Below, piece after piece: positions 1 through 8,708 of a stretch of 64,000 nt of DNA. The DNA lies in assembly GCA_905234235.1 (NCBI GenBank), contig CAJOHN010000005.1:62001-126000 (forward strand). Direction: 5' to 3'. The stretch is from an uncultured Selenomonadaceae bacterium (GTDB taxonomy: Bacteria > Bacillota > Negativicutes > Selenomonadales > Selenomonadaceae). Numbering within the stretch: the stretch's first letter is position 1; every line of letters starts with the position of its first letter. The notes beneath the pieces are model-generated. The model was not told the origin of the DNA. It did not search any database and saw only the letters and a program-made list of their open reading frames with translations. The position numbers were made by a program, and so were the translations under genes.

Positions 1-681
1 CGACACGTCAGAATTTGCGGCTTTGAAGACGGCGGCAACTTCGTCGGGCGGATTCGCTAACATACCGCCCTTAATCGGCTCCATGATGACAATCGGCTTG
101 CCATGCTTGCGAGCGACTTCATAACAACCGCGCGATTGAATGGCAGGATTTTCCCAGTCAGCGTAATTTATTTGGAGCTGAACAAATTCTGCTTCAGGGT
201 GCGCCGTTAAAATTTCGTCGAGTTCAGCGGGCGTCGAGTGGAATGAAAAGCCTACGTGTTTAATTTTGCCCTCGCGTTTTTTCTCCGCGACGAAGTCCCA
301 CATCTTAAAGCGTTCAAAAAATTCCGTACGCGTTTCGCCGAGATTGTGCAGGAGATAAAAATCAAAGTAGCCCGCGCCCGTTTGACGTAACGACGTTTCA
401 AATTGTGCGATTGCGTCTTCGCGAGTCTTGCAATTAATCCACGCCGCATTTTTTGTTGCCAACTGAAATTTTTCACGCGGATAACGCTCGACTAACGCCT
501 GCCGGATTGCGTCCTCACTGCCGGGATATGCCCACGCCGTGTCAAAATACGTGAAGCCCTTCGACAGGAATAAATCGACCATCTGTTTGACTTGCTCAAG
601 GTCAATGGTCTCGTCGTTGAGTCGCGGCAACCTCATCAGCCCGAAGCCCAACTTTTTAATTTCTTCGCCGAGATAAGCCAT
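1..681 (-). CDS. Aldo/keto reductase, C-terminus outside the window
   Basis: The frame is open from an ATG at 681 to the window edge (227 codons), too truncated for the ORF track. The N-terminus reads MAYLGEEIKKLGFGLMRLP, followed by the FDTAWAYPGSE segment that carries the catalytic Asp and Tyr of the family. The later K of LATKNAAW and the H of YFDFYLLHNLGE match the Asp-Tyr-Lys-His tetrad. The form with GLMRLP and a long HNLGETRTEFFERF stretch is typical of Firmicute NAD(P)H oxidoreductases, many of which carry a C-terminal Fe-S domain that would lie outside the window. The substrate cannot be told. It is transcribed with the minus-strand block but separated from aroH by about 55 bp, so it may have its own promoter. 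Confidence 0.88.
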   Translation of the reverse strand, partial: MAYLGEEIKKLGFGLMRLPRLNDETIDLEQVKQMVDLFLSKGFTYFDTAWAYPGSEDAIRQALVERYPREKFQLATKNAAWINCKTREDAIAQFETSLRQTGAGYFDFYLLHNLGETRTEFFERFKMWDFVAEKKREGKIKHVGFSFHSTPAELDEILTAHPEAEFVQLQINYADWENPAIQSRGCYEVARKHGKPIVIMEPIKGGMLANPPDEVAAVFKAANSDVS

Positions 682-735
682 GTTAAAATCTCCCAAAAAA
701 AATTTTACACACACGCTGATTTTATCATTTGAAGT

Positions 736-1104
736 TTACTTTTGGTCAAGGTCGGGACGCAAATTTTTCGCGCCGCCCAAGTACACGTGATGAATTTTAT
801 TTTGCTCCTTATCGGTTTCCGCCAAGACTAAAACGCGAACGCAACGCGCCAAAGAATCCTCAACTGCAGGCTCTCGCGTGTCGAACAGCGGCACTAATCT
901 CAAGGCGGGCAGTTGTCTTATGGCGGAGCTCGGAAAGGCGGCTGTTAAATCTTCCGTCGTCGAAAAGATTATCGCGCCGATATTTTCTGCTCTCAATTCG
1001 TTCAGCGATAAAATTTTAGTGACGAGATGCCGCGCAGATTGCCAAATTTTTTCCTTTGAATTTTCGTCGACCGTAACCGCGCCCCGAATCCCGCGCATTG
1101 CCAT
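736..1104 (-). CDS. aroH: Chorismate mutase, AroH type
   Basis: Converts chorismate to prephenate in phenylalanine/tyrosine synthesis. About 122 residues, the size of the monofunctional AroH trimer subunit. The start MAMRGIRGAVTVDENSKE aligns with Bacillus AroH (IRGATTVE), and conserved blocks follow: SATEDL-like FSTTEDLTAAFP, VPLFDTRE, CVRVLVLAETDK and IHHVYLGGAKNLRPDL. The C-terminal Arg and the Tyr of HVYL are active-site residues in the family. The ORF-track GTG start overlaps its own Shine-Dalgarno; AAGGAG lies 8 nt before the ATG at 1104, which is preferred. It directly follows the ABC-F-like gene with a 12-bp gap, so the two are probably cotranscribed. Confidence 0.93.
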   Translation of the reverse strand: MAMRGIRGAVTVDENSKEKIWQSARHLVTKILSLNELRAENIGAIIFSTTEDLTAAFPSSAIRQLPALRLVPLFDTREPAVEDSLARCVRVLVLAETDKEQNKIHHVYLGGAKNLRPDLDQK

Positions 1105-1116
1105 TGAAACCACTCC

Positions 1117-2190
1117 TTAAATCTTGTACTTCTCTTTTATCTGCAACTTGACAGTCTCATTCGCCAAAAAGTCGTCGTAGCTCGAAATTCTATCAACCGT
1201 ACCTTGCGGCGTGATGTCGATTATTCGATTGGCGATGGCGCGGATAAATTCTCTGTCCTCGTCGACAAAAATAATCGTGCCGGGAAATTCAGCCAAACTT
1301 TTCTCCAAAGCCTCAATCGTCGGCAAGTCGAGGTTGGCAGTCGGATTGTCAAGCAATAAAAAATTCGCCGTGCCGTCCGCTAACTTTTCAAACTCAGCCT
1401 TAGCCGCCGCGCCCGTGTATACTCTCGGCAAGTAAAAAATTTTCGCGCCGTCAGAAAATTCTAACCGCCCGCGTTGACAACCGCCCGTCGTGTCGTGATT
1501 CTGATAAGCCGTCGCCAAAGCCTTAAGCAATTTCGATTTGCTACGCTCGTTGCGCCCGACGAACGCTACCTTTTGCCCCTGCCGTATCGTGAAACTTACA
1601 TCTTTGAATAAAGGCTCGCCGTCGCGGTGTTTAAGTAAACTGTTCGCCTCAAGGACAGCCGGAACTGCGCCCGATGGCGTCGGCGGTAAAAGCTCCGCGC
1701 AATTAATTTTTATCGGCTCAATTTGTTCGTCGCCCAACTTAATCAATCGCGAACAAGTTTCCTTCAAAAAATATCTGTCGCTGCTGACGATGACGCTCGT
1801 TAAAGCTTCGTGTTCGTTTAGGAATTTTATCAGCCAATCGACGCCATCCGCGTCAAGATTTTTAGTCGGTTCGTCGAGGAGTAAAATTATATCGTTATCG
1901 CTGAGTCCGCGCAGTGCCCGCTTAAGTTTTTCAATCGCCGACATCTCCGCCATGCGCACTTCCGAAAAATCGGCGTAGACATTCCCGTTGACCGAATGAA
2001 CTTCGCCCGAAATTTTAACGTCGCCCGCTGAAGGCATGATTCGCCGCGCCATGATGTCCAGCAAAGTAGACTTGCCCGAACCTTCGCCGCCGACTACGCC
2101 AACTTTCTCTCCGCGTCCAATTTCTAAGTCTAAGCCCGAAAATATTTCGCGCTTGCCAAGTTTCAGTTCCAGATTTTTTATTTGTATCAA
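1117..2190 (-). CDS. Degenerate ABC-F-like tandem ATPase
   Basis: A 357-residue protein with two ABC domains, shorter than usual ABC-F proteins (500-650), with no transmembrane segment. Domain 1 has a good Walker A (GGEGSGKST, about residue 34) and Walker B (IILLLDEPTKNLD), but the signature that should read SGGE is SAIEK. Domain 2 is worse: Walker A is GRNERSKSK, the signature region is TGAAAKAEF, and Walker B ends LLLDNPTANLD with Asn in place of the catalytic Glu. ABC-F proteins act on the ribosome (translation factors, antibiotic protection). This one may bind but hardly hydrolyse ATP at site 2. It sits between ftsQ and aroH, 16 bp after ftsQ. Its function is unknown. Confidence 0.75.
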   Translation of the reverse strand: MIQIKNLELKLGKREIFSGLDLEIGRGEKVGVVGGEGSGKSTLLDIMARRIMPSAGDVKISGEVHSVNGNVYADFSEVRMAEMSAIEKLKRALRGLSDNDIILLLDEPTKNLDADGVDWLIKFLNEHEALTSVIVSSDRYFLKETCSRLIKLGDEQIEPIKINCAELLPPTPSGAVPAVLEANSLLKHRDGEPLFKDVSFTIRQGQKVAFVGRNERSKSKLLKALATAYQNHDTTGGCQRGRLEFSDGAKIFYLPRVYTGAAAKAEFEKLADGTANFLLLDNPTANLDLPTIEALEKSLAEFPGTIIFVDEDREFIRAIANRIIDITPQGTVDRISSYDDFLANETVKLQIKEKYKI

Positions 2191-2206
2191 GATTTTTCAC
2201 TCCCTT

Positions 2207-2950
2207 TTATTCAGCCAACTTGATGAACGGGGCAGTATAATTGAAATCGACATATTCGACGGCGTGCGGATTCATTTCGAGGTCGCGCAGGAAATCTTCA
2301 GTGAGACGTGCCTTTTCGTCGAGACGTTCCAATTTCCCGATACGAATCTGAACCGGTCGCTCCGTCGCGCTGTACATGACGATATAATCCGACTCGACAA
2401 TCGCAATTTCGGACAAAAGATTTAAAGTTTCCTCGTCGAGCCGCTGAAGGAAGTCGAGAATTTTTTTGACGTGTTCATCCTCCACCGCGTCGCCGATATA
2501 CAAATCGCGAACCGCCGCGCCCGTTATCATCGGGATTTGCATCGTCTTCAAAGTTTTGTAGCTGTCGATAATCACGCCGTTACGGTCGAGATCGAGGTAG
2601 CCGTAATCGCATGACACTGTTGCCAACGGTCGCCGCTCCTTTATTTTTATTTCGAGGGTGTGCGGCAATTTTCGGCGGACGCTTACCTCCTCAATGCGTA
2701 AATCTTTCGACAGGCGACTTTGTACAACGTCAGTCTCCAAACGGAAAAGTTGTTCGCCCATGTAAATGCCGCCGACGCGCAGAATGTCTTCCTCCGTCAA
2801 ATATTTTGCGCCGTCAAGTTTTATTTCGCTGAGTGTGAAGAACGGCACGTAGACAAAGAAACCAAGCACCGCCGCGCTTACGACAATAAAAATTAATCCT
2901 CTGAAGAATCGCCTTAAACTTCGTCGACGCCGACGCCTTATCACAGCCAT
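2207..2950 (-). CDS. ftsQ: Cell-division protein FtsQ/DivIB
   Basis: Bitopic divisome protein. A short, very basic cytoplasmic N-terminus (IRRRRRRSLRRFFRG) precedes one membrane segment (LIFIVVSAAVLGFFVYV, about residues 19-36). A POTRA domain follows (FTLSEIKLDGAKYLTEEDIL, then VEEVSVRRKLPHTLEIKIKER), then the FtsQ beta domain. About 247 residues, normal for the family. The ATG at 2950 has AAGGGGTG at good spacing; the ORF-track start 7 codons upstream lacks a ribosome site. Last gene of the dcw-type cluster here; ftsZ/ftsA are not in the window. Confidence 0.9.
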   Translation of the reverse strand: MAVIRRRRRRSLRRFFRGLIFIVVSAAVLGFFVYVPFFTLSEIKLDGAKYLTEEDILRVGGIYMGEQLFRLETDVVQSRLSKDLRIEEVSVRRKLPHTLEIKIKERRPLATVSCDYGYLDLDRNGVIIDSYKTLKTMQIPMITGAAVRDLYIGDAVEDEHVKKILDFLQRLDEETLNLLSEIAIVESDYIVMYSATERPVQIRIGKLERLDEKARLTEDFLRDLEMNPHAVEYVDFNYTAPFIKLAE

Positions 2951-2980
2951 AACTTCACCCCTTTGCACCAAGCTGAACTT

Positions 2981-5302
2981 TTAAAAATCGGCGAGCCCAA
3001 GAATTTTTTCGCACAGTTCGGGGAACTCAATGCCTGCCGCTCTTGCCGCGTCGGGAACTAAAGAAGTTTCCGTCATGCCGGGCACCGAGTTGACTTCGAT
3101 AACGTAAGGAACATTTTCCTCCGACAACATCATATCGACGCGAGCGACGCCTGCGCATTTACAAATTTTGAACGCCGCAATCGCGAGGCTCTGAACTTTG
3201 GCGGTTAATTCTTCGGGAATCTGCGCGGGGACAATGTGCGTCGACATGCCCTTAGTGTATTTGGTTTTATAATCGTAGCGACCGGTTGTAGTGGTAATTT
3301 CAATGACGGGCAAAGCTTCCGCCTCGTCCTCGTTGCCCATAACAGCAACCGTCAACTCGCGCCCCTTAATAAATTCCTCAACCAAAATCTCGTCGCCTAA
3401 AGCAAATGCGTTATCAATCGCCTCGTCAATGTCCTCAGAATGCTCAACGATACTCACGCCGATACTCGAACCCTGCGCGGCGGCTTTAATCACGACGGGC
3501 AAGCCGAATTTCTTTTCAATGTCTGCGGCAAGTTCCTCTGTCCTGTCGACTTCGCGATAAACAGTAAACTTTGGCGTAGAAATCTGCGCGGAGTTCAAGA
3601 AATGTTTCGTGGCGACTTTATCCATAGTCAGCGCGGCGGCAAGCACTCCCGAACCCGTGTAGGGAATTTTCATCATATCGAGCGTGCCTTGAATCAAACC
3701 ATCCTCTCCGTATTTGCCGTGAACCGCGTTGAAAACGATCGCGCAATTTTTTTCTCGAATGGTACCGGCAAAAGTCTGCGGATTAAGTTCCAAAAGTTCG
3801 ACGTTGTAATTTTTAGATTTGAGAGCGTCGGCAACAGCCTTACCCGTGCGCCGCGAAACTTCCGCCTCCGTAGAAGTCCCGCCGCATACGACGACAATTT
3901 TTTTCCGGCTCCAATCCTTAAGTTGTTCCAAAAGTTCTTCGCCCGTCTTGTAAATATCGCCCGCGCCCATCGTGATAACTAAATCGCCCGCCGTCAACTG
4001 GTCTTTAATTGCGGCGGCAATGTTTTCGCGCTTCGGGATATACGATACCGCTTGATTAGTCGTGCTTAAAACTTCTTGCAGAATCGACTCGCCACTCACG
4101 CCCGCAATTTTTTCTTCGCCCGCCGAATAAACATCAGTCAAAATCAACATGTCGGCATTCTTAAACGCGCCGCCAAATTCCTTAAGCAAAAGTTGAGTGC
4201 GACTGTATCTGTGCGGTTGGAAAATGCAAACGACTTTGTTAGGCTTAGTCTCGCGGGCGGCTTTTAATGTCGCGGCAATTTCGGTCGGGTGGTGCGCGTA
4301 ATCGTCGACGACTAAAATATTTCTGACACGCCCTTTAACTTGGAAACGTCTCTTCGCGCCGTGAAAGTTGCTTAAGCCTTCGGCAATGCGTTCAAAGCTC
4401 ACACCAACCTCCAAAGCCGTCGCGATTGTCGCCAATGCATTCAAGACGTTATGCCGCCCGTGAATCGCCAACTGAATCTTACCTAACGTATCCGCGCCGT
4501 GCACAACTTCAAAATTAACTCCCTTAGTCGTCGTGCGAATGTTCCGCGCAGTATAATCAGCCTCGTTATCAATCGCGTAGGAAATAATTTTGCGGTCGAT
4601 ACCCTTTGCAAGCCCGCGCAGATTATCATTGTCGTAGCAAAGAATCGCAACGCCCGAATCGCGTTTGATATTCTCGATAAAAATTTTGAACGCGGCGCGA
4701 ATCTTCTCAATCGTGCCGTAATGGTCGAGGTGGTCATCTTCAACATTGGTGACGACGGCTATCGCGGGCTTAAGTTTGATAAAGGAGCCGTCGCTTTCAT
4801 CCGCCTCAGTGACAAGCCAATCACTTTTGCCGAGAATCGCACCCGTGCCCAAGTCAGTACTTTCGCCGCCGATTATTATTGTCGGGTCGACGCCCGCGCT
4901 GTGCAGAACGTAACCAATCATCGAAGTCGTAGTAGTTTTCCCGTGCGAGCCCGCGACTGCAATTCCTTTCTTGGCGTTAAGAAGATAGGCGTTGATGTCG
5001 GAGCGGTGGAGCTTCGGGAGCTTGAACTTACTCGCCGCGATTATTTCGGGATTATCGGCGGGGATAGCCGACGAGCAAACAATCGCTTCTACGGGGTTGC
5101 CTTTATCGTCGAGAATATTTTTAGCTTTATGCCCGACGAAAACTCTCGCGCCGAGATTTTTAAGCATGTCGAGCGTCGGAGAATCTTTAGCATCGGAGCC
5201 GCTGACTTCAAAGCCGCTTTCAATCAAAATTTTAGCGAGCGCACTCATGCCCACGCCGCCTATTCCTATAAAATGAAATTTCTTCAAGCCGTCAAGTTTC
5301 AA
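2981..5302 (-). CDS. murC-ddl: MurC-Ddl fusion: UDP-MurNAc-L-Ala ligase joined to D-Ala-D-Ala ligase
   Basis: Residues 1 to about 463 are MurC: the Rossmann GIGGVGMSALA near the N-terminus, the ATP loop GSHGKTTTTSMIG, the ADESDGSF block, the HHPTEIAATL segment and FQPHRYSRT. From about residue 466 (KKIVVVCGGTSTEAEVSRRTG) the chain continues as a full Ddl: NAVHGKYGEDGLIQG, the ATP-grasp KAAAQGSSIGVS, and PYVIEVNSVPGMTETSLVP at the end. The linker is only a few residues (LLEQLKDWSR). It would add L-Ala to UDP-MurNAc and also make D-Ala-D-Ala in the cytoplasm. Such fusions are known in chlamydiae. The start is TTG with AGGAGG upstream. murB, often found here, is absent. Confidence 0.93.
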   Translation of the reverse strand: MKLDGLKKFHFIGIGGVGMSALAKILIESGFEVSGSDAKDSPTLDMLKNLGARVFVGHKAKNILDDKGNPVEAIVCSSAIPADNPEIIAASKFKLPKLHRSDINAYLLNAKKGIAVAGSHGKTTTTSMIGYVLHSAGVDPTIIIGGESTDLGTGAILGKSDWLVTEADESDGSFIKLKPAIAVVTNVEDDHLDHYGTIEKIRAAFKIFIENIKRDSGVAILCYDNDNLRGLAKGIDRKIISYAIDNEADYTARNIRTTTKGVNFEVVHGADTLGKIQLAIHGRHNVLNALATIATALEVGVSFERIAEGLSNFHGAKRRFQVKGRVRNILVVDDYAHHPTEIAATLKAARETKPNKVVCIFQPHRYSRTQLLLKEFGGAFKNADMLILTDVYSAGEEKIAGVSGESILQEVLSTTNQAVSYIPKRENIAAAIKDQLTAGDLVITMGAGDIYKTGEELLEQLKDWSRKKIVVVCGGTSTEAEVSRRTGKAVADALKSKNYNVELLELNPQTFAGTIREKNCAIVFNAVHGKYGEDGLIQGTLDMMKIPYTGSGVLAAALTMDKVATKHFLNSAQISTPKFTVYREVDRTEELAADIEKKFGLPVVIKAAAQGSSIGVSIVEHSEDIDEAIDNAFALGDEILVEEFIKGRELTVAVMGNEDEAEALPVIEITTTTGRYDYKTKYTKGMSTHIVPAQIPEELTAKVQSLAIAAFKICKCAGVARVDMMLSEENVPYVIEVNSVPGMTETSLVPDAARAAGIEFPELCEKILGLADF

Positions 5303-5316
5303 GTTATTTTTACCTC

Positions 5317-6408
5317 CTAAGTCAAGTCTAAGATTAAGTCCGCGATTTCGTTTGCGGCGTTGGGTTTGCCGAGTGATAAGCTTGCCGCCGCCATTGATTT
5401 TAATTTTTCGGGCGAGACTAAGAGTTCGTCGAGGTTTTTTTGTAAAAGTTCAGCCGTCAAATCTTTATTGAGAATCATGCGAGCGGCTCCCGCCTCGACT
5501 AAAGATTTTGCATTGAATTCTTGATGATTTTCCGCCGCGTAAGGATACGGGATTAAAATTGCCGGAACGCCTCGCGCCGTCAATTCTGCCAAGCCCGTTG
5601 CACCTGCGCGGAAGATTGCTAAGTCAGCCATCGCCATAGCTCGCGGCATGTTGTAAAGGTAGGGAACAATTTTTATATTGGGCGCGTCGAGGTCGGCTAA
5701 TTTTTCTTTGACGGAATCGAATTCGCCCTTGCCCGTGACGTGAAGGAACTGCGCGGAATTTTTTTTGGCCGCCGCTTTTAAAACGTCAATCATCGCGTTG
5801 TTGATACTGCGCGCCCCGCGACTGCCGCCTGAAATTAAAACTATCGGCTTATCGTCGGTGAATCCGAATTCTTTAAGCCCGTCGATTTTTTTAGCGGCGA
5901 GGACTTCCTTGCGAATCGGGTTGCCGGTGTAAGTCGTCTTATCGGCTGGGAAATTTTTCAAGGCGTCGCGAGTGCCGACGGCGATTTTACTGACGAACTT
6001 GGACAGAATTTTATTGGTGACGCCCGCGACGGCATTTTGTTCCTGAATCAACGTAGGAATTTTCATAAGGCTGGCGGCGAGGAGAATCGGTCCGCAGACG
6101 TAGCCGCCCGTCCCGACGACAACATTCGGCTTAAAATTTTTTACAATGTCGCTGGCAGATTTTATACTCCAAATTGCATTCGCGGCGCGAGAAATATTTT
6201 CCAAAGTAAAGCGACGTTCAAGCCCGCCCTCCAATTTCAGCGCAGTAAAATTTATGCCCGTCTTCGGGACGATGTCAGCCTCCAAACCTTTTTTTGTGCC
6301 GACGTATAAAAATTCTGCGTTGGGGCGTTTATCTTTAATTGCGTCAATGAGCGTCAGCGCAGGGTAAATGTGTCCGCCCGTGCCGCCGCCCGATACGATT
6401 ATTTTCAT
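5317..6408 (-). CDS. murG: MurG, lipid II-forming GlcNAc transferase
   Basis: Transfers GlcNAc from UDP-GlcNAc to lipid I on the inner face of the membrane. 363 residues, the usual length. N-terminal glycine-rich loop VSGGGTGGHIYPALTL, second G loop region VGTGGYVCGP, QEQNAVAGVTNKIL, ISGGSRGARSINN, and the nucleotide-sugar block RAGATGLAELTARGVPAILIPYPYAAENHQ. Overlaps the murD stop by 4 bp (translational coupling) and precedes murC-ddl by 14 bp. Confidence 0.97.
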   Translation of the reverse strand: MKIIVSGGGTGGHIYPALTLIDAIKDKRPNAEFLYVGTKKGLEADIVPKTGINFTALKLEGGLERRFTLENISRAANAIWSIKSASDIVKNFKPNVVVGTGGYVCGPILLAASLMKIPTLIQEQNAVAGVTNKILSKFVSKIAVGTRDALKNFPADKTTYTGNPIRKEVLAAKKIDGLKEFGFTDDKPIVLISGGSRGARSINNAMIDVLKAAAKKNSAQFLHVTGKGEFDSVKEKLADLDAPNIKIVPYLYNMPRAMAMADLAIFRAGATGLAELTARGVPAILIPYPYAAENHQEFNAKSLVEAGAARMILNKDLTAELLQKNLDELLVSPEKLKSMAAASLSLGKPNAANEIADLILDLT

Positions 6409-7730
6409 AGTGCGTGAACAATCCTCTTAAAATCTCTGCCGCGCTCCTCGAAGTCGCTGTACATATCGAAACTCGCGCAGGCAGGACTCAACAATACAAC
6501 TTGCGGCGGACGAGAAATTTCTTTGGCGAGCGCAACTGCCCGCTCCATTGAATAGCCCGCCTCCAAAATTTTTTCGACTGCAAAACCATTTTCAACCGCG
6601 CAGGTTTTAAATCTTGCCGCCGCGTCTCCGACTAAAATTAAATAATCGACGCGCTCCTTGACGAGATTTAAAAATTCTGTAAGGTCAGTGCCCTTATCGT
6701 CGCCGCCCGCGATTAAAATTATATGCCCCGCAAAAGTTTCAAGAGCTTTAATCGCCGAATCGGTGTTGGTAGCTTTGGAATCGTTGTAATATTTCACGCC
6801 GCCAATTTCTCTGACGAATTCAATCCTATGTTCGACGCCTTGAAAACTTTTCAGCACGTTAGAAATTTTATCAGCCTCGACGCCCGCCAGATACGCCATA
6901 AGCGACGCCGCCAAAGCATTCTCGACATTGTGCCCGCCTTTAATTCCGAGTTCGTCAATCGTGCAAAGTTCGTGAGTGCCGTTAAATTTTATGACGAGCC
7001 GATTATTTTTTATGAACGCGCCTTCGCTAAGCTCACGTTGCCTGCTGAAGTATAAAACTTTGCAAGCGGCACGATTAATCATTTCGCGGGTACGTTCGTC
7101 GTCAAAGTTCAGAATCAAAAAATCTTCGGCGGTTTGTTGAGCAAAAATTTTCTCCTTCATGAGCTGATAAACTTCCATCGAGCCGTGACGTTTGAGGTGG
7201 TCGGGCGTGACGTTAAGAATCGCTGAGATGTGAGGTTTGAAATTTTTCGTCGCTTCCATTTGGTAACTTGAAATTTCTGCCGCGATACAGCCGCCCGCGC
7301 CGACTTCCAACGCAACTTCCGACAAGGGCACGCCGATATTCCCGCCGACGCCGACGCGAGAAAATTTTTCCTTAAGCAAAAGTCCAAGCAAAGTTACTGT
7401 CGTCGTCTTGCCATTGGTGCCGGTCACCGCGCAGATTGGAGACTTCGCTAAGTCGTAAGCAAGTTCAACCTCGCTGATAATCGGAATATTTTTACTCGCC
7501 GCTGACTTAAGCAGAGGAATTTTTATCGGGACGGCGGGCGAGACAATTATTTTATCAACGCCATCCAAAAGTTCATCGGTTTGTTTGCCAAGTTTTATTT
7601 CTATGCCGCGCAGATTAATGTCGAGTTCCGGCTTGCTGTCGCTTATAATTACTTGTGCGCCGCGTTCGCTTAAAATTTTCGCCGCCGCAATGCCGCTTCG
7701 TGCCGCGCCAATCACTAAAATTTTTTCCAT
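6405..7730 (-). CDS. murD: MurD, UDP-MurNAc-L-Ala:D-Glu ligase
   Basis: Cytoplasmic Mur ligase of 441 residues. N-terminal Rossmann domain (ILVIGAARSGIAAAKILSERG), the ATP loop AVTGTNGKTTTVTLLG, carbamoyl-lysine region (EISSYQME...LNVTPDHLKRHG), and the C-terminal domain with YNDSKATNTDSAIKAL and LLSPACASFDMYSDFEERG, a MurD hallmark. It overlaps murG by 4 bp and follows mraY by 12 bp, so the cluster reads as one operon. Confidence 0.97.
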   Translation of the reverse strand: MEKILVIGAARSGIAAAKILSERGAQVIISDSKPELDINLRGIEIKLGKQTDELLDGVDKIIVSPAVPIKIPLLKSAASKNIPIISEVELAYDLAKSPICAVTGTNGKTTTVTLLGLLLKEKFSRVGVGGNIGVPLSEVALEVGAGGCIAAEISSYQMEATKNFKPHISAILNVTPDHLKRHGSMEVYQLMKEKIFAQQTAEDFLILNFDDERTREMINRAACKVLYFSRQRELSEGAFIKNNRLVIKFNGTHELCTIDELGIKGGHNVENALAASLMAYLAGVEADKISNVLKSFQGVEHRIEFVREIGGVKYYNDSKATNTDSAIKALETFAGHIILIAGGDDKGTDLTEFLNLVKERVDYLILVGDAAARFKTCAVENGFAVEKILEAGYSMERAVALAKEISRPPQVVLLSPACASFDMYSDFEERGRDFKRIVHAL

Positions 7731-7742
7731 TAAAAAGACTCC

Positions 7743-8696
7743 TCATAACATCGCCAAGCCGATAACGCCTGCTATAAGCCCGACCGTCCAGAATACGAAC
7801 ACGACTTTGACTTCCGACCAGCCGCCCAGTTCAAAGTGATGATGTAGCGGACTCATGCGGAAAATTCGCTTGCCCGTCGTCTGAAACGATATGACTTGCA
7901 AAATTACCGACAACGCCTCGCACACGAAGACAAAGCCGATTATCGCCAATAAAATTTCTGTGTGCGTTAAAATGCCGACCGCCGCGAATGCTCCGCCCAA
8001 TGCTAATGAACCCGTGTCGCCCATAAAAACTTTCGCCGGGTGGAAATTGAACTTTAAAAAGCCTATGCAAGCTCCGACCGTCGCCGCGCAGAAAATCGCT
8101 AAGTCTTCGTGCCCCGTCAATATACAAATCACAGCGTAACAACTCGCCGCTATCGCCATGCAACCGGAAGCCAAGCCGTCAAGCCCGTCCGTTAAATTAA
8201 CCGCGTTCGACGCACCAACCATTACAATCAGCATGAAAGGCAAATATAATTTCCCCGCGTCAAGCGTCGTGTCGATTATCGGCAACCAAATCGTCGGGCT
8301 GAAATTCGTAAGCAATTCGCTTGCTACAAACGTCGTGACGATTGCGATTATAATTTGCCCAAGAAGTTTGTATCGGGCGAGCAAACCTTGATTGTGCTTG
8401 CGGACGACTTTTAAATAATCGTCGATAAAACCTAAGATGAAATGTCCGAGCAGTATAAACAGCGCGATGAAAATTTCCGCATTCCAATCGGCGAAAACCA
8501 ACGTCGCCGCGACAATCCCCGCGATTAAAAATATCCCGCCCATCGTCGGCGTGCCGCTTTTCTTCTGATGACTTTTGGGACCTTCCTCGCGAATGCTCTG
8601 CCCAAATTTCAATCGGTGTAAAATCGGTATGCAAATCGGAGCCAAAATCATCACGACGACTGCCGCGACTGCTCCCGCTATTAAAATTTTTTCCAT
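7743..8696 (-). CDS. mraY: MraY, phospho-MurNAc-pentapeptide translocase
   Basis: Makes lipid I from UDP-MurNAc-pentapeptide and undecaprenyl phosphate. 317 residues with about ten hydrophobic segments. Signature stretches are present: KSHQKKSGTPTMGG, the Asp-rich FIDDYLKVVRK, NLTDGLDGLASG, FLKFNFHPAKVFMGDTGSLALGG, and MSPLHHHFELGGWSE near the end. The gap to murF is 12 bp. Confidence 0.97.
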   Translation of the reverse strand: MEKILIAGAVAAVVVMILAPICIPILHRLKFGQSIREEGPKSHQKKSGTPTMGGIFLIAGIVAATLVFADWNAEIFIALFILLGHFILGFIDDYLKVVRKHNQGLLARYKLLGQIIIAIVTTFVASELLTNFSPTIWLPIIDTTLDAGKLYLPFMLIVMVGASNAVNLTDGLDGLASGCMAIAASCYAVICILTGHEDLAIFCAATVGACIGFLKFNFHPAKVFMGDTGSLALGGAFAAVGILTHTEILLAIIGFVFVCEALSVILQVISFQTTGKRIFRMSPLHHHFELGGWSEVKVVFVFWTVGLIAGVIGLAML

Positions 8697-8708
8697 TAAA
8701 AATTTCCC

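Noticed and set aside
4499-5320. 273-codon plus-strand ORF opposite murC
   Set aside because: Shadow of the MurC-Ddl gene; no ribosome site and low-complexity, implausible protein.
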